Shown: positions 43,903 to 57,131, counted from the stretch's first letter. The stretch: DNA of 64,000 nt from Silene conica (GCA_029255685.2 CM055315.2:46419705-46483704); one strand, 5' to 3'. Notes: a model not told the origin generated them from the sequence alone. Numbers and translations are program-made.

Positions 43903-45253
43903 TCCCCCCCTGTAACAGACTCGTTTTTTTATTTTCGAAAATAACATGTTTTATTTTCACATGGCTTAAAATAATGTACTATATACGGAAATAGTGTATT
44001 ATTTAGTGAAACGGTTCACCCTCGTTTGATACATATTGTTTTAAAACAGTTTAAAATAATGGATTATATGTTTGTTAAAATTGGTGATTAAAACGGTATA
44101 GTCACTTAATTTTAATCTTAAAAGGTGGTTTGGTATAAATTTATTAATCATAATAACAGTATTATGTCATGTATAAATTGTTTTTAGTTGATGCATTTTA
44201 TTTATCGTCTTGTGAATGCCTTGAATGCTTTCAATAACGTATTTAATTTTTGCAAACGGTTGTAACTTAGTGTGGCCTTAGAAGATTGTGTCACCGTAAT
44301 GAAGGGACACGATCTTGCTTGTAATTTTGAGATCTTGAATCTCCGTTTTGGGTTTTTGCCATGTAATTACTTTTGTATTTAAATTAGAATGTATCTAGGA
44401 CTACTTTTGTAATTTAAATTAGTAATTTTGTGAAGACCAAAGACAAGACGGAGGCCGGATGCTCACTCCCGCTGCAAGGACCAAGATGGAACATCAAGAC
44501 AAGCTTCTAGGGTCCAACAGTGGATTCCAAGTTGTTTTATGTTTATTTTGGTAGGATAGGCCACACTAGGACTTTTATTTACGTTTATTGCATTTACCTT
44601 TATGCTTTCTTCGATAATAGCTTGCATCATATTCCGCCTAAAAACCAAACCACCTATATCATGCCTGAAAACTGACTCATGTAGAGGTCTCGCGTTAGTT
44701 TTCTGTGACAATACAGATGTCACATGTCATTTAAAAGCCATCACTTTATTTAATTCATTCACGCAAATGCTAGTTTTTAGTTCACTTAAATATGGATAAA
44801 TAAAAGTTGATGGGGTCTTCCTCGTATAACCAAAAATTGAGATTAGTCTTTATAAATCAGCCTCCCATGAATCCCTTCTTCGTCGGTAGGCATAATATGA
44901 CCCCTTCTACGTCGGGTAAGTGGGAACAGATGATTTATTTTATCTCAACATCATGGTCACTCGATAATATTCCAGTGACTGAGATGGACTAATAGATAGG
45001 ATTTACGGAAATCTATCGACCAAGAGTTCCAACGATTGGAATTAGCCAAACTGTGGGCTTATCAATATACGGAAATTGAGTCTTGGGATCGTTTATATAA
45101 TTCTTGAGGGAGATCAATTATATAAATGCATGAGTCTACGAGTTTAAATTCAATTTAATATAGACTTAAATCACAACAATAAGTTGCTTATATGGTTTTG
45201 TTTTATCTTCTTTCAGTGTAGAACACGTTCATTAAAACTGCTGTAAAACTAAA
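43903..45253 (+). other. Rest of the copia leader
   Basis: About 1.35 kb with no convincing ORF on the sense strand. A short minus-strand frame at 44,463-44,723 has no recognisable domain. The leader is long for a plant copia element. Confidence 0.5.
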
Positions 45254-48200
45254 ATGGCTGGTGAAGACCCAATGCCAAGTGCCAAGCTAGCACGTGAATC
45301 CTGGCCAAAAGCCTTCATGGACTCCATGAATCAGTCAACTAGACTGAGGAATGATGGGTCAAACTTCTCTGACTGGGAGGCAGCACTACGGAATGCTGCC
45401 ATTGCTGACGGAAAGCTTAAGTTTTTAACTGAGCCCATTCCGGCACACCCAGGAACTGGAGCTAGAGCCAACGATGTTCGCGCTCATAGCGACTTCGTCA
45501 TGGAAGCGGGTAAGATAAAGAACGTACTCATCTATGCAATGGAATCTAATTTGCAAAGACGCTTCATAACCCATGGTGCAAACAAGATTTTCACCACGCT
45601 CACTAACGAATTCTCCAAGGCTCCGAGAATCGTTTCTTATGAGCATACCTGTCGCTTCTTTGAGGCGAAACTCCAGAAAGGCCAAGCTGTTAGCCCACAT
45701 ATTCTCAACATGATTGAGAATATCGAGAAACTGGAGACCCTAAACTGCAAGATCAGTGAGAACATCATCGTTGATCGCATGCTTCATTCGCTTCATGATG
45801 GGTTCGCCCTCTTTAGGGCCAACTACTACATGAACGACATGAAGAAGACTCCCCATGAGCTCCACTCCCTTCTCGTACAGACTGAGAAGGATCTAAAGTT
45901 GAGTGGGAGTCTAAAGCAGGATGTTCTCATGATCTCAAGTAAGGGAAAAGGTAAAGGGAAGGCTAAAGCTCAGGGCGACCTAGCGGTAGGTAGGCCCAGG
46001 TTCAAGAAACCAGGATTTGCTAAGAGTGGGCCTGGTGAGTCGAGTAACTCACAAGGCAAGACAAAGAGCAAGGATACAAGCATGAAATGTCACCATTGCC
46101 ACAAGACTGGGCATTGGAGGCGCTCATGCCCCGTGTATCGCGAGGACATTAAGGCAGGCCGTGTTACTCCTGTTGGTATGTCTTCTTCTTCTTTAATTCA
46201 CATGATTGAGATTAACCATGCAAGTTGCGGAACTTGGGTACTTGATACTGGTTGTGGTTCTCATCTATGTAATCATGTGCAGGGCCTCCGAAACCAAGAA
46301 CCCCTAACCAAGGGTGAGGTGGACCTGCGTGTCGGGAATGGAGCACGTGTGGCTGCAGTCTCGAAGGGAACATACGTAATCCAGCTTCCAAGTGGATTCG
46401 AGTTATTTTTATATAACTGTTATTATGTTCCTAGTTTGTCCAAAAACATTATTTCAGTTTCTGCACTTGACAAACTCGGCTTTTCATTTGTAATAGAGAA
46501 TAATAGCTGTATTTTCTCCTTACACAATATGATTTATGGCAAGGCAGTTTCCATGAATGGAATTTATGTTTTAGATCAAACCACCGAGATATTACATGTG
46601 AATAATAAAAGAATAAAGGTAGGTGACAAAGATCAAACTTACCTATGGCATTGTCGTATGGGACACATAAATGAGAAACGCGTAAAACAGCTCATACAGA
46701 ATGGAGCTATTTCGCCCTTTGATTTCGAATCATATGGCACGTGTGAATCATGTCTCATCGGCAAAATGACTCGTATTTCCTTCAAAGGTGTTGGAATGCG
46801 CGCTGCCGACCTATTAGGACTCATACATACGGACGTATGTGGCCCTATGTCGATCAACGCACGAGAAGGCTATAGGTATTTCATCACTTTCACGGATGAT
46901 TTGAGTAGATATGGCTATGTCTACTTGATGAAACATAAAGGTGAATCCTTTGACAAGTTCAAAGAATACCAGAATCGGGTACAAAACCAGCTGGGTAGAA
47001 AGATTAAAGCACTACGCTCGGATCGTGGTGGTGAGTATCTTTCACGCGAGTTTGATCAACACCTTAAAGACTGTGGGATCGTGCTACAGTTGACTCCACC
47101 TGGAACACCACAATTAAATGGTGTGTCCGAACGGGAAATCGAACTTTACTCGATATGGTTCGATCCATGATGAGTCACACCGTTGTGCCTGATTCATTGT
47201 GGGGATATGCTCTTTTGTCAGCCGCTCTAATACTTAACCGAAGTCCGTCTAAAGCTGTTGACAAGACTCCATTCGAGTTATGGAAGGGAACGGTCCCCAA
47301 CTTGTCCTTTATTCGGGTTTGGGGCTGCGAGGCTTATGTCAAGTGGAGACACGAGGATAAGCTCGGCCCGCGATCGGTCAAGACATACTTTATAGGCTAC
47401 CCAAAGGTAACGTTTGGTCATTACTTCTACTCGCCTACCGAACAACGTGTTTTTGTTGCAGCTAGTGCGACGTTCTTAGAGAAAGAATTTCTCGAGAACA
47501 AGTCGAGTAATAGAACCTTCGAGTTATCGGAGGTTCAAGAACCAACTATCGAGCAACCATTGGAGGAAACAGTTCCTTCACCCGAGGCTGCGGTAGATAT
47601 CCCTGAGGAACCTAGGAGGTCGGGAAGAGTCTCTATTCCACCGGACAGATACATTGGTATGGTCGAGGAACACGATACAGATGACGTCTTACTCCTAGAG
47701 GGTAATGAACCCACAACCTATAAAGGTGCCATGACCAGTTCTGACTCAAAGCTATGGCTAGAAGCCATGCAATCCGAGATGGACTCCATGTATGAGAACA
47801 ACGTGTGGGATCTTGTGGACCTACCTGCAAAGGTACGTCCCCTTCAATGCAAATGGCTTTACAAGATAAAGCATGCCGTGGAAGGACAACAAGATATCCA
47901 CAAGGCTAGACTAGTTGCTAAAGGTTTCACTCAAGTGCCAGGCTTGCACTATGATGAGATCTTTGCACCCGTAGTCATGCTACGTTCCATTCGGATTATC
48001 TTAGCGATCGCCGCATTTCATGACTATGAAATATGGCAAATGGACGTTAAAACCGCCTTCTTTAACGGTTATTTGGAGGAAGAGTTGTACATGATACAAC
48101 CCGAGGGTTTTATCGATCCAGCACATCCTAAGAAAGTTTGCAAGCTTAAGCGTTCCATCTATGGACTTAAGCAAGCATCGCGGAGTTGGAATCATCGCTT

Positions 48201-49284
48201 CGACCAAGTGATAAAAGAGAATGGGTTCATTCGATCAGTCGAGGAACCATGTCTCTATATCAAGTCGAGTGGGAGTAAGATTGTATTCCTAGTACTGTAT
48301 GTCGATGACATACTCTTGATTGGGAATGACATACCTCTCTTATCTTCGGTTAAAGCATGGTTGAAAAACCATTTCCAGATGAAAGATATGGGAGAGGCAC
48401 AAAGAATTTTGGGCATCCGTATCTACAGGGATAGATCACGACGGATGTTGTCTCTCAGTCAGGAATCTTATATAGAGAAGATTCTGGAGAGATTCAGCAT
48501 GACGAACTCCAAGAAGGGGTTCCTTCCTATGACTCCTGGGCTTCACTTGAGCAAGACTCAAGAAGCTAAGTCAGTGGAAGAGAAAGAGCGCATGAGTCGG
48601 ATTCCTTATGCTTCGGCAATAGGATCGATCATGTATGCCATGATATGCACACGTCTTGACGTTGCATATGCATTGAGTATGACAAGTCGATTCCAAGCTC
48701 ATCCAGGTGAACAACACTGGATGGCCGTGAAAAACATTCTTAAGTACCTACGGAGGACTAAAGATTGGGGATTGACTTTTGGAGGCGACTCGACGCTCTG
48801 CGCCACGGGTTACGCAGATGCTAGCTTCCAAACGGATCGAGATGACTCGAAATCTCAGTCTGGATTCGTTTTTACTCTTAATGGCGTTGCTGTCAGCTGG
48901 AAAAGTTCTAAACAGAGTGTTACAGCAGATTCTACGACTGAGTCCGAGTACTATGCCGCCTTAGAAGCAGCTAAGGAAGCAATATGGATGCGTCAATTCT
49001 TACAAGGACTATCAGTAGTGCCTAGTTCGAATGACCCAATCACCGTCTATTGTGACAATAGCGGTGCCATCTTCCAAGCTAAGGAGCATAAGTCTAGCAG
49101 CAAGGCTAGGCATGAACAACGGAAAGCTCATCTAATCAGAGATTACGTGGAGCAAAAGGAGATTTTTATTGAAAAGATCGCTACGGATGACAACATAGCC
49201 GATCCTCTCACAAAAGCATTACCACGTGATAAGCATGAAGGGCACATTCATTCCATGGGAATTGGATGTGTTCCTAAGTTGTAG
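45254..49284 (+). pseudogene. Copia gag-pol with a single-base frameshift in integrase
   Basis: ATG 45,254 opens gag (FSDWEAALRNAAIADGKLKF; HTCRFFEAKLQKGQ), a knuckle CHHCHKTGHWRRSC, protease (WVLDTGCGSHLC), integrase (H-H-C-C around HCRMGHINEKRV..CESCLIG; HTDVCGPMS; ITFTDDLSRYGYVYL; RGGEYLSREF). At about 47,134, beyond GVSER, one base is missing. The second frame (to 49,284) continues integrase, then reverse transcriptase (MDVKTAFFNGYLEEELYMIQ; VLYVDDILLIGND) and RNase H (YADASF; TTESEYYAALEAAKEAIWM). No other stop is seen. The domain order gag-PR-IN-RT-RH is that of Ty1/copia. It is otherwise full length and nearly intact. Confidence 0.95.
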
Positions 49285-49287
49285 TAC

Positions 49288-50130
49288 TCTTTTATGAATT
49301 CATGTAATAATTCATTTTCTCGTGTACTCTATTCAACCTTATTGTTATGATATAAAATGTTTTGTTTCTCATGTGGAATTGTACGCCAATTTTGAACACC
49401 ACAAAGTGAACTGATTAACATTACATCGTTTTGGTCCTTGATTACCCACTTGAGCTGATAACTCAGGTAATCATTTTGTGACGTTGGTTGATGGTGGGTT
49501 CAACGAGCCATAAGTCACGTGGATGATTGACCAATCACAAAGGCGAGTTATACGGATATCTCGTAGGACACCCCGTGACAACGTTATGGAGTCCTAAATG
49601 TTTTATAACATTGGGTGCCAGGTCGTGGATAGGACCTCCATAGTGTTCCTTAGAGTCGAGTCTTTTGACTTTCAACTGTTTCTTGAGATTAAGACAGATT
49701 TTGGGTAACTTTGGTTTCTTTCCCACGGTCACCGTAACAGGGGCCAAGAGGATTTTTTCTGGGTTATTTCATGCTGGGCGATATCGGCAGGATTCGAGTT
49801 GAGGGAAATATCCAAACCCTTATCAGGATTTTATCATTTCTCAGGGCCACTCGAGGAGTAGTAACTGAAATGCATGGCCATGCTCGAATACAGATTCGTT
49901 TTATCAGTTAAGTTACTCTCTAGTCAGGGAAACCACTCTTGATACAGATCGCTTGTGAGATACGACCTTTGCGAATGCGGATTTGCAAATTGTCTTACAT
50001 TGAGTGGGAGAAATTTTAAAAGGATATGAGATTCGGTTATCGCACCTACACTTGTACGGACAAGTGGGAGTTTGTTGGAGATTGTGTCCTCCACATGTAG
50101 TGTGATAACGTCATTGCACATACCCTTGTA
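49288..50130. other. Region between copia pol stop and 3' LTR
   Basis: About 0.85 kb without coding capacity. Near the end the block 'tgtacggacaagtgggag' occurs twice (about 50,054 and 50,128) next to 'tgttggaga' / 'tgttgggg', as if an extra polypurine tract and a truncated LTR start were present. Confidence 0.6.
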
Positions 50131-50146
50131 CGGACAAGTGGGAGAT
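50131..50146 (+). promoter_or_regulatory. Copia polypurine tract
   Basis: CGGACAAGTGGGAGAT abuts the 3' LTR. Confidence 0.8.
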
Positions 50147-51135
50147 TGTTGGGGCTGGTGTCCTTGACAATTAAGTACAATGACTTATTAAATCTCTTTA
50201 AGGATCACAAGGGCATACTTTTGTATTATTACCAGTTGATCCACGTTTATCAATAATGGTTGGCTTGCTAGATAAGTTTGACGTTATTGTCATACGGATG
50301 GCGGTGATCAACTGGTCCCTATACGTCACACCTATAGGACACGTTTGAGAGATGTGAAGGTATGAAAATACAGTCACATTTATGCCGGATATGACTAAAC
50401 AGTTAATCAGAGGTGTTGACTAATAAATTAGTCAATAAGATGTTGAGATTATTATTTAATACGGATTAAATAATTTTAGCTAATACGGATTACAAGATTA
50501 ATTCGTAAATTAAATATAAACGGTTATATTTAATTAAATATAGTATTCGCGTATTAATATAAACAGTTATATTAATTTGGGTATTTATACAATATCATAT
50601 TTTGTCAGACCATTATTAATATATCGACTGTATTAATATCTGATAACATGTTACGATTTATAAATAAAACCCGCGAACAACTTAAAGCTAAACGGGTCGA
50701 ATCACGCAAAGGTATAAGGTAAGAGTGGAAAAAGCCCACCCTTACCCAAGACCCATTCGGCCGACCTAAGTAATACAAAAGGAGAGTCTTTCTCCTTTTG
50801 TCACTTACTGGTAATTCATAATTCTCATAATTAGGGTTTTGAGAACATCTTTTTCCCAAAACTCAGATCTCACATCTAAAACCTCACAAAAGCTCTCCCC
50901 ATATTGCAAGGCAATTGGAGAGTATTTTCTAGCACACGCGGCATCATCTCAATCAAGTCTTGGGTGCAAGTTATAGGAGGGAATTTACTTTAATTCCTGT
51001 TCTTAGGCCATAAGCACAAAGGACCAAAGGTTGAATTCTTTTTCTTATCCTTTTTAATCTTATGACTATAAACACAACTGTATTTTTCATTATAATCCTG
51101 CAAGTTTAGGGTGAATACATGCTTTATTCCCCACA
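50147..51135 (+). repeat. Copia 3' LTR
   Basis: 989 bp, nearly identical to 42,441-43,429 and followed by the TSD CGTCC (51,136-51,140). Confidence 0.95.
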
Positions 51136-51900
51136 CGTCCACCATGGGAAGTGGTCCAGGGCTACGTTCATAGGATCTGGGGTAAGTATGGTATTGATAA
51201 ACTATCCTTCATGCCTAATGGGATCTTTTTGGTGAGGTTTAAGAACTGGAATGACAAACAGACTGTTCTTCAATCAGGCTATAACATGTTTGACAACAAA
51301 CCTTTAATCTTCGTAATTGGACCCCTGATACAAACCTTCTAAAGGAGGATATCAAGGTAGTTCCTGCTTGGGTTAGACTCCATGCTTTGCCTTTAAAGTT
51401 CTGGGGCAAATGTATCCCTACACTGGCAGGTTTGATTGGAAAATATGTAAAATCTGACAATGCTACAATTGAAAAGAGTAGACTGGGATTTGCGTGGGTT
51501 ATGGTGGAGTTGAACGTGGGACAAAAATACAAGGACAAAATTACCTTTAAGGATGAGAATGGTGAAATCATTAACATCAATGTTGAATATGAATGGAGGT
51601 CGGACATATGTGACAAGTGTAAAGGAATGGGACACACTACAGCACAGTGCAGGAAAGGCAATCCCCAACCCCACAGGCCCAAACCATTACAGAAAATCTG
51701 GGTCCCAAAGAAGCCCTCCGTGGGAATGGTGCAACTTAATGTGTCTTATGCTGCGACAGTTAGTGGTGAAATGATTGTGACAACAGTAGAAAATGGCCAT
51801 GAAAACAAGGAACCAGAGAATCCTCCCCTGCTTCTGGAGAATGAGAATTCTGGTGTGACTGGTGATAAAAAGGATGATCCCCCACCATCACCTGTTCCCC

Positions 51901-54900
51901 ATGAGTTATAAAATCGCTTTTTGGAATGTTCGAGGGATGAATAGTGTAGATAAACAAAAGGATATTAGTTGTTTCTTATAAAATAAAGATGTGAGTCTAT
52001 GTGGGTTACTGGAAACAAAGATTAAGGGAGACAAGATCAACAATGTGATGCAAAATATGTGTGCAGGCTGGAGTGTGGCTACTAACTGCCACCAACATAG
52101 TGGTGGGAGGGTGTGGCTTATCTGGAAACCCAATCATTTTGATGTATGGATCCTTAATACTCTACCCCAACTTCTTCATGCTAAGGTGACAGACAGAAGC
52201 ACCAATAAAACTTTCCACATTACTTTTATCTATGCTTTCAATGAAGGTAAGGATAGGAAGATATTATGGGATCAATTGAGGACTCTAGCAATGCAAACTA
52301 GGGGACCTTGGGCCTTGGCAGGGGATTTCAATGCTATTATTAACCCTAATGAGAGGCTAGGAGGCAATGCTAAACAGGAGGACATAGATGATTTCATTAA
52401 CTGTCTTACTGACTGTGACATGGAGGACCTAGCAGCTACGGGGGCGTACTACACCTGGAACAATAAACAAGAACCTCTGAAAAGAATCTATAGTCGTATT
52501 GACAGGTTCCTCATCAATGGGGCATGGTTATCCAATATGCCAGAATATAGAGCTCATTACTTCCCTGAAGGATTGTTTGACCATACTCCATGTGTGGTAT
52601 CCATTGATGGAGCAGAGCACAACGAAGGGCAAGGTTCAAATTCTTTGACATGTGGGGAAAACATCCAGAGTTCCTCACCTTAGTTCAGAATGGCTGGCAA
52701 AACGAGATAAGGGGCACTCCTTTCTTCAGAATTGTAAAAAAAATGAAATCTCTGAAGTATGATCTTAAGATGCTCAATAAGAGGGATTTTGCTGACATTG
52801 AGTTGCGTACTGCTCAAAGTATGGCAAAACTTCACTCCATTCAAATTCAATTACAGGCAGATTATACTAATGCTGCCTTGATTCACCAGGAAAGAGATTT
52901 GGCAGAACAAACCAGACAACTGAAGAATGCTGAAATCAGTTTTTTACAGCAGAAAGCAAAGCTGAACTGGCTCTATCATGGAGATGCTAATACTGCTCAA
53001 TTCCACAGAGCCATCAAGCATAGAGCCCAACATAATAAGGTGAGTCAGATTCTGGATATGAGGGGTACTAGTCAGACTACTCCGGAGAGTGTTCAAGAAG
53101 CCTTCCTTGAGTACTACCAGCACCTGTTGGGTAGTAGCAAGAGAACAACCACAGTGAGAGCCGAGGTTATACATAAGGGTCCCCTCTGCACAAGCGACCA
53201 TGCTGATATCCTCACCCACCCTATCACTGAGGCTGAAGTTAAAGAAATTGTTTTTTCAATACCAAATGAGAAGGCTCCTGGCCCTGATGGATACACGAGT
53301 GGTTTCTACAAACAAGCATGGGACATTATTGGGGAAGATATATGCAATGCAGTCAAGGAATTCTTCCAGAATGGGAAACTCCTCCACCAGATCAATGCTA
53401 CTACCTTGACCTTGATCCCCAAGTGTGACAGACCACAAACAGTTCAACAGTTCAGACCTATAGCCTGTGCAACATCTTATACAAGATCATCTCCAAAGTT
53501 ATATGCAATAGATTGGCCAAAGTTTTACCAGACTTAGTGAATGATACTCAGGGGGCGTTTATACAAGGCAGATCCATAATTGAAAACATACTCATCTGTC
53601 AAGACATAATGAAGCAATACAACAGGAAACATGTATCCCCTAGATGCTTATTCAAAATTGATCTCCAAAAAGCTTATGACTCTGTGGAATTGGAATTTGT
53701 GAATGCTCTCCTTAGCCACTTACAGTTCCCTGACCACTTTAGGAGGATTATCATGGAATGCATTACTACTCCTCAATATACTCTAGCTATCAATGGTGCT
53801 CACTTTGGCTACTTCCATGGGCAAAGGGGACTAAGACAGGGAGATCCCATGTCCCCTCTTCTATTCACCTTATGCATGGAGTACCTAAGCAGACTCATTT
53901 CTTTTGCAACTGAGAAATGGCCTTTCAGATATCATCCACAATGTAAAGCTATTAAATTGACTCACCTCATCTTTGCGGATGATCTTATGCTGTTTTGCAA
54001 AGGGGAACCCCAGTCCATCCTCCTGCTAGTCAAAACCCTCACCACTTTCTCTCAAACTTCTGGGTTACATCTTAACTCTTCAAAATTAGCCATGTACTTT
54101 AATGGGATGAAGCAAGACCTCAAGAATGACATCCTGCAAGTCACTGGATTCAATGAAGGAGAGATGCCTTTTACTTACCTAGGAGTCCCCATTCAGACCA
54201 GGAAACCTAATAAACAGGAATGTGCAAAAATCACTGAGAAAATGGTGACCAGAATAAGAAACCTGGGTGCTAAAAAACTCTCTTTTGCTGGGAGAGTGGT
54301 ACTTATTAACTCAGTCCTGAACACCCTATACAGTTACTGGGCCTCAATGTTTATTCTGCCAAAAGGGGTGATTAAGAGGGTGGAAGCTATATGCAGAAAT
54401 TTTCTTTGGGAAGGTAACTCTGAGTACTCTAGAGTTCCATTGGTTGCCTGGGATAAAGTAACAAGAACAAAGCAAGAAGGAGGGCTGAATATCAAGCAAG
54501 CAACACTCTGGAATACAGCTGCAGTGGGAAAGCTGGTTTACCGGATATATGATCAGCATCCTAAGCTATGGGTGAAGTGGATAAACATGAACTACTTAAA
54601 AGGTTCTGCCTGGCATGATTACAACCTACCTCCGGACAGTTCCTGGACATGGAGGATGATCCGTAAAACTAAAGACAAATTCAAGACTTGCTACACTAAT
54701 AACAAGTGGTCAATCAATGATAAGGGATACTCTATCTCTGAGGGTTACAAATGGCTGAAAGGAGATCAACAGAATGTGGAATGGGCACCTGTAGTCTGGC
54801 ACAAATGGACAATACCAAAGCACTCCATGATAGCTTGGCTGTTCTGTCAAAATGGTCTCAATACTAAAGAGAAGCTATTCAAAATAGGCTGTAGTAGTGA

Positions 54901-55243
54901 TGAGCTCTGCTGCCTGTGTGGGAATGGGGTTGAAAACAGAATACATCTTCTGCAGGAATGTGTCTATAGTAAGCAAATCATAACTCACCTGACCAACTGG
55001 ACTGCTCAAGGACTACCTCAGCTTCCTGAAGCACGATGGACTTGTTCTGACAAGAGGGATAAGGGTATGCAGGCAATGCTTTTTAATGCCTATTGTCATA
55101 CAGTATGGATGAAGAGAAATAAAGCCAGAATTGAATATGTGCTGGACAGACCTGAAAGAGTGGCTGAGGAGATCCAAAAACTCGTGAAGGATCGTATGAG
55201 TAGTCTGCAGATTCAGATGAATAGAGCACAGCCTAGTAACTAG
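51901..55243 (+). pseudogene. LINE ORF2 (endonuclease, reverse transcriptase, zinc-binding end)
   Basis: From ATG 51,901 the endonuclease reads WNVRGMNSVDK, LLETKIKGD, ALAGDFNAII, YSRIDRFLI, FDHTP. Reverse transcriptase follows (KAPGPDGYTSGFY; KIDLQKAYDSVELEF; GLRQGDPMSPLLFTLCM; FADDLMLF), then the C-terminal zinc-binding region (ELCCLCGNGVENRIHLLQEC). Breaks: in-frame TAA at 51,979, a shift near 52,632 at the end of the endonuclease and a one-base loss near 53,467 inside FRPIAC.. of RT. From 53,513 the frame stays open for 576 codons to the natural end. Non-functional as it stands. Confidence 0.93.
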
Positions 55244-55363
55244 GTGTTTGATTTGTAAGCCCCCTGATGATTAGTCAGGGATGGGCATCATATGTTGGAT
55301 TTTATTTTTGATCTCTCTTGTATACTTGTTTCCGATATAATATATATACGACTCACATTTACA

Positions 55364-55366
<3 letters not shown>

Positions 55367-55432
<66 letters not shown>
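55367..55432. repeat. (TA)n with (AC)n, right edge of the nested block
   Basis: A TA tract of about 55 bp then ACACACACAC. After it the LTR that began at 8,877 continues. Confidence 0.93.
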
Positions 55433-55435
<3 letters not shown>

Positions 55436-56011
55436 ATTAATAACATAAGATATTAGCATCTGAACAATAATACAAAACTCACAATAATTAACAACACATC
55501 TCATGTCATAATTAACTTCACAAATATTCCCCTACCTCAATTTGTAGGACGACAAACAACAGCTGCTAGAAATATTCCACGCGGGAACCGTCTCCTAAAC
55601 ATATAATATTTAACGATTACAACCCTTCACTTAACCCATATATATAAAATAGTACAAATTGCTAATTATAGTGACTTGCTAAATTCGGAAAGTTTCCCGA
55701 AGTAAAAACTTCCCGAAATGTAAATTTTGCCAAAACGTAAACTATCCAACTAAACTTGAGTAATAACAATTATAATAATAATAACAATAATACTAATAAT
55801 AACAATAACCCAATAGTAGTAATAATAATAATAATACCATGATAACAATAATAATGATAATAATAATGATAATAATAATAATAACCCATAATAACTCATA
55901 ATAATCAAACACCCCACGACTCCCTCCCAAATCCCCGCGGTAAACCCAACTCCCCTTTCACCACCGTCATACCCACTACCCACTACCGGCAACCACAACC
56001 CATACACTCAC
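55433..56011 (-). mobile_element. Continuation of the Tekay-like LTR begun at 8,877
   Basis: The sequence 'tattcccctacctcaatttgtaggacg..cagctgctagaaatattccacgcgggaac' aligns block by block with the LTR at 57,390-57,460 ('tattcccctaccttgacttgcggaatag..cagcagctagaaatgttccacgcggaac'). The split point lies at the (TA)n tract. It is cut at 56,012 by another LTR. Confidence 0.78.
55760..55890. repeat. (AAT)n-rich microsatellite in the LTR
   Basis: Imperfect AAT/AAC triplets. The related LTR has a pure AAT tract in a similar place (57,793). Confidence 0.9.
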
Positions 56012-56755
56012 TGTAACACCCCCATTTACCTAGGAGCCTGTACTAGGACTTCCAGGGTAAATAAGACAGTTACCATCCTGGATAAACCAGAGTAGTAGAT
56101 AATCATAGTGAAAGACAAACAGTACTTTAAGCTATTTAAACGATAGTCTAGAAAACTGATACAAAGTATAGTCCAAAACCAAAACTCTCAAACAACGAAA
56201 ACTATAACAAAAGAACTATTACAAGTGAGACTATGTGAACTATAGCTAAGTAAGTCCAAGCCATGTCTCACTCCATGCCCAAGCTCCTAATCCATTTGTC
56301 TCTGACCTGTAGAATCTACTCCCCATTCCGGATCATCGTAGGTGTACACGAATACACTGTCAACCTCGCGGTTGAGTAGGATAACACAATAATTATAATG
56401 CAATAGTTAAATGATATGCAAATCCATGATATGTTCGAGCTCAATCTCAATCTCATTCTCAAACCCGAAACACCCAGCCATACCGAACCTCCCGGCAGAC
56501 TATAATCGGCCGTCGCCGAACACCAGCTCAATAGCTGATAAGACACCAGGCCTGGTCTGCAGAACCACCCTGGGCTTTACATCAGAACAATATCTGATCC
56601 ATATCTTTCTCAGTAACCAATGCATATGTCATGCTTATGAATGCATCACTAAAATAAATAACCACAAACTAACATGCTCAGAACTCATACTTGCATTCAT
56701 AACATACAATGCACATCCACACATAACTCAATATAGAATAAAGCACCAGTGTAAC
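56012..56755 (-). mobile_element. Tekay-like LTR fragment
   Basis: Starts TGTAACACCCCCATTTACCTAGGAGCC and contains the family stem-loop with a different loop (TCAACC-TCGC-GGTTGA at 56,360-56,375). It is interrupted at 56,756 by the LARD-like element, and the rest probably lies beyond the window. Confidence 0.75.
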
Positions 56756-57078
56756 TGTAACACCCCGATTTATAAAGGAGCCTTTAGCAAGACATCCTCA
56801 GTAAATTGAGCTGTTACCATCTCGAAATATTCGAGGTAGTGAATAACAAAGTATCAAACCAAAGTACTTTATATAAAAACTGGTAAAATTTAAACTTTGG
56901 AGTTACAGATATTACACAGCGGAATAAAAACTACAACTGATAGCTACAAGGTAGGTGATCTACATCTAAGTCGGTCCATCCAAGTGCTCACGCCATCCCA
57001 TGCTCCCACAGCACCATCTTTCCTGTCAAAACTGCTCCCCATTACGGATCATCACAGGTGTCACACGAATACACAGGG

Positions 57079-57094
57079 TCAACCACGAGGTTGA
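57079..57094 (-). promoter_or_regulatory. Conserved LTR stem-loop
   Basis: TCAACC-ACGA-GGTTGA, a perfect 6-bp stem. Equivalents lie at 8,756, 9,208, 13,335, 20,743, 56,360 and 63,319, always followed by GTA(G/A)G. The role is unknown. Confidence 0.6.
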
Positions 57095-57131
57095 GTAGAG
57101 GAAAAAGAAATAAATATATCAACAGTATAAT

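Larger units (their letters stand above)
42441..51135 (+). mobile_element. Complete Ty1/copia retrotransposon in LINE ORF1
   Basis: Two 989-bp LTRs (TGTTGGGGCTGG..TTCCCCACA) lie at 42,441-43,429 and 50,147-51,135. The TSD CGTCC at 42,436-42,440 and 51,136-51,140 is exact. A tRNA-Met-like primer-binding site follows the left LTR. The leader is long (1.8 kb); gag-pol spans 45,254-49,284. The LTRs differ at about eight positions by eye, so the insertion is young. Total 8,695 bp. Confidence 0.96.
42043..51911 (+). pseudogene. LINE ORF1 split by the copia element
   Basis: The first part (42,043-42,440) encodes MARNSASKSQTKRKS.. through ELDYWKNAIYCYILGARP. It resumes after the TSD at 51,136 with PPWEVVQGYVHRIWGKYGI, a DUF4283-like region (FMPNGIFLVRFKNW; VPAWVRLHALPLKFWG) and knuckle CDKCKGMGHTTAQC. 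A shift near 51,310 (after DNKPLI) is the other defect. It ends at 51,911, overlapping the ORF2 start (51,901) by 11 nt. Confidence 0.88.
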
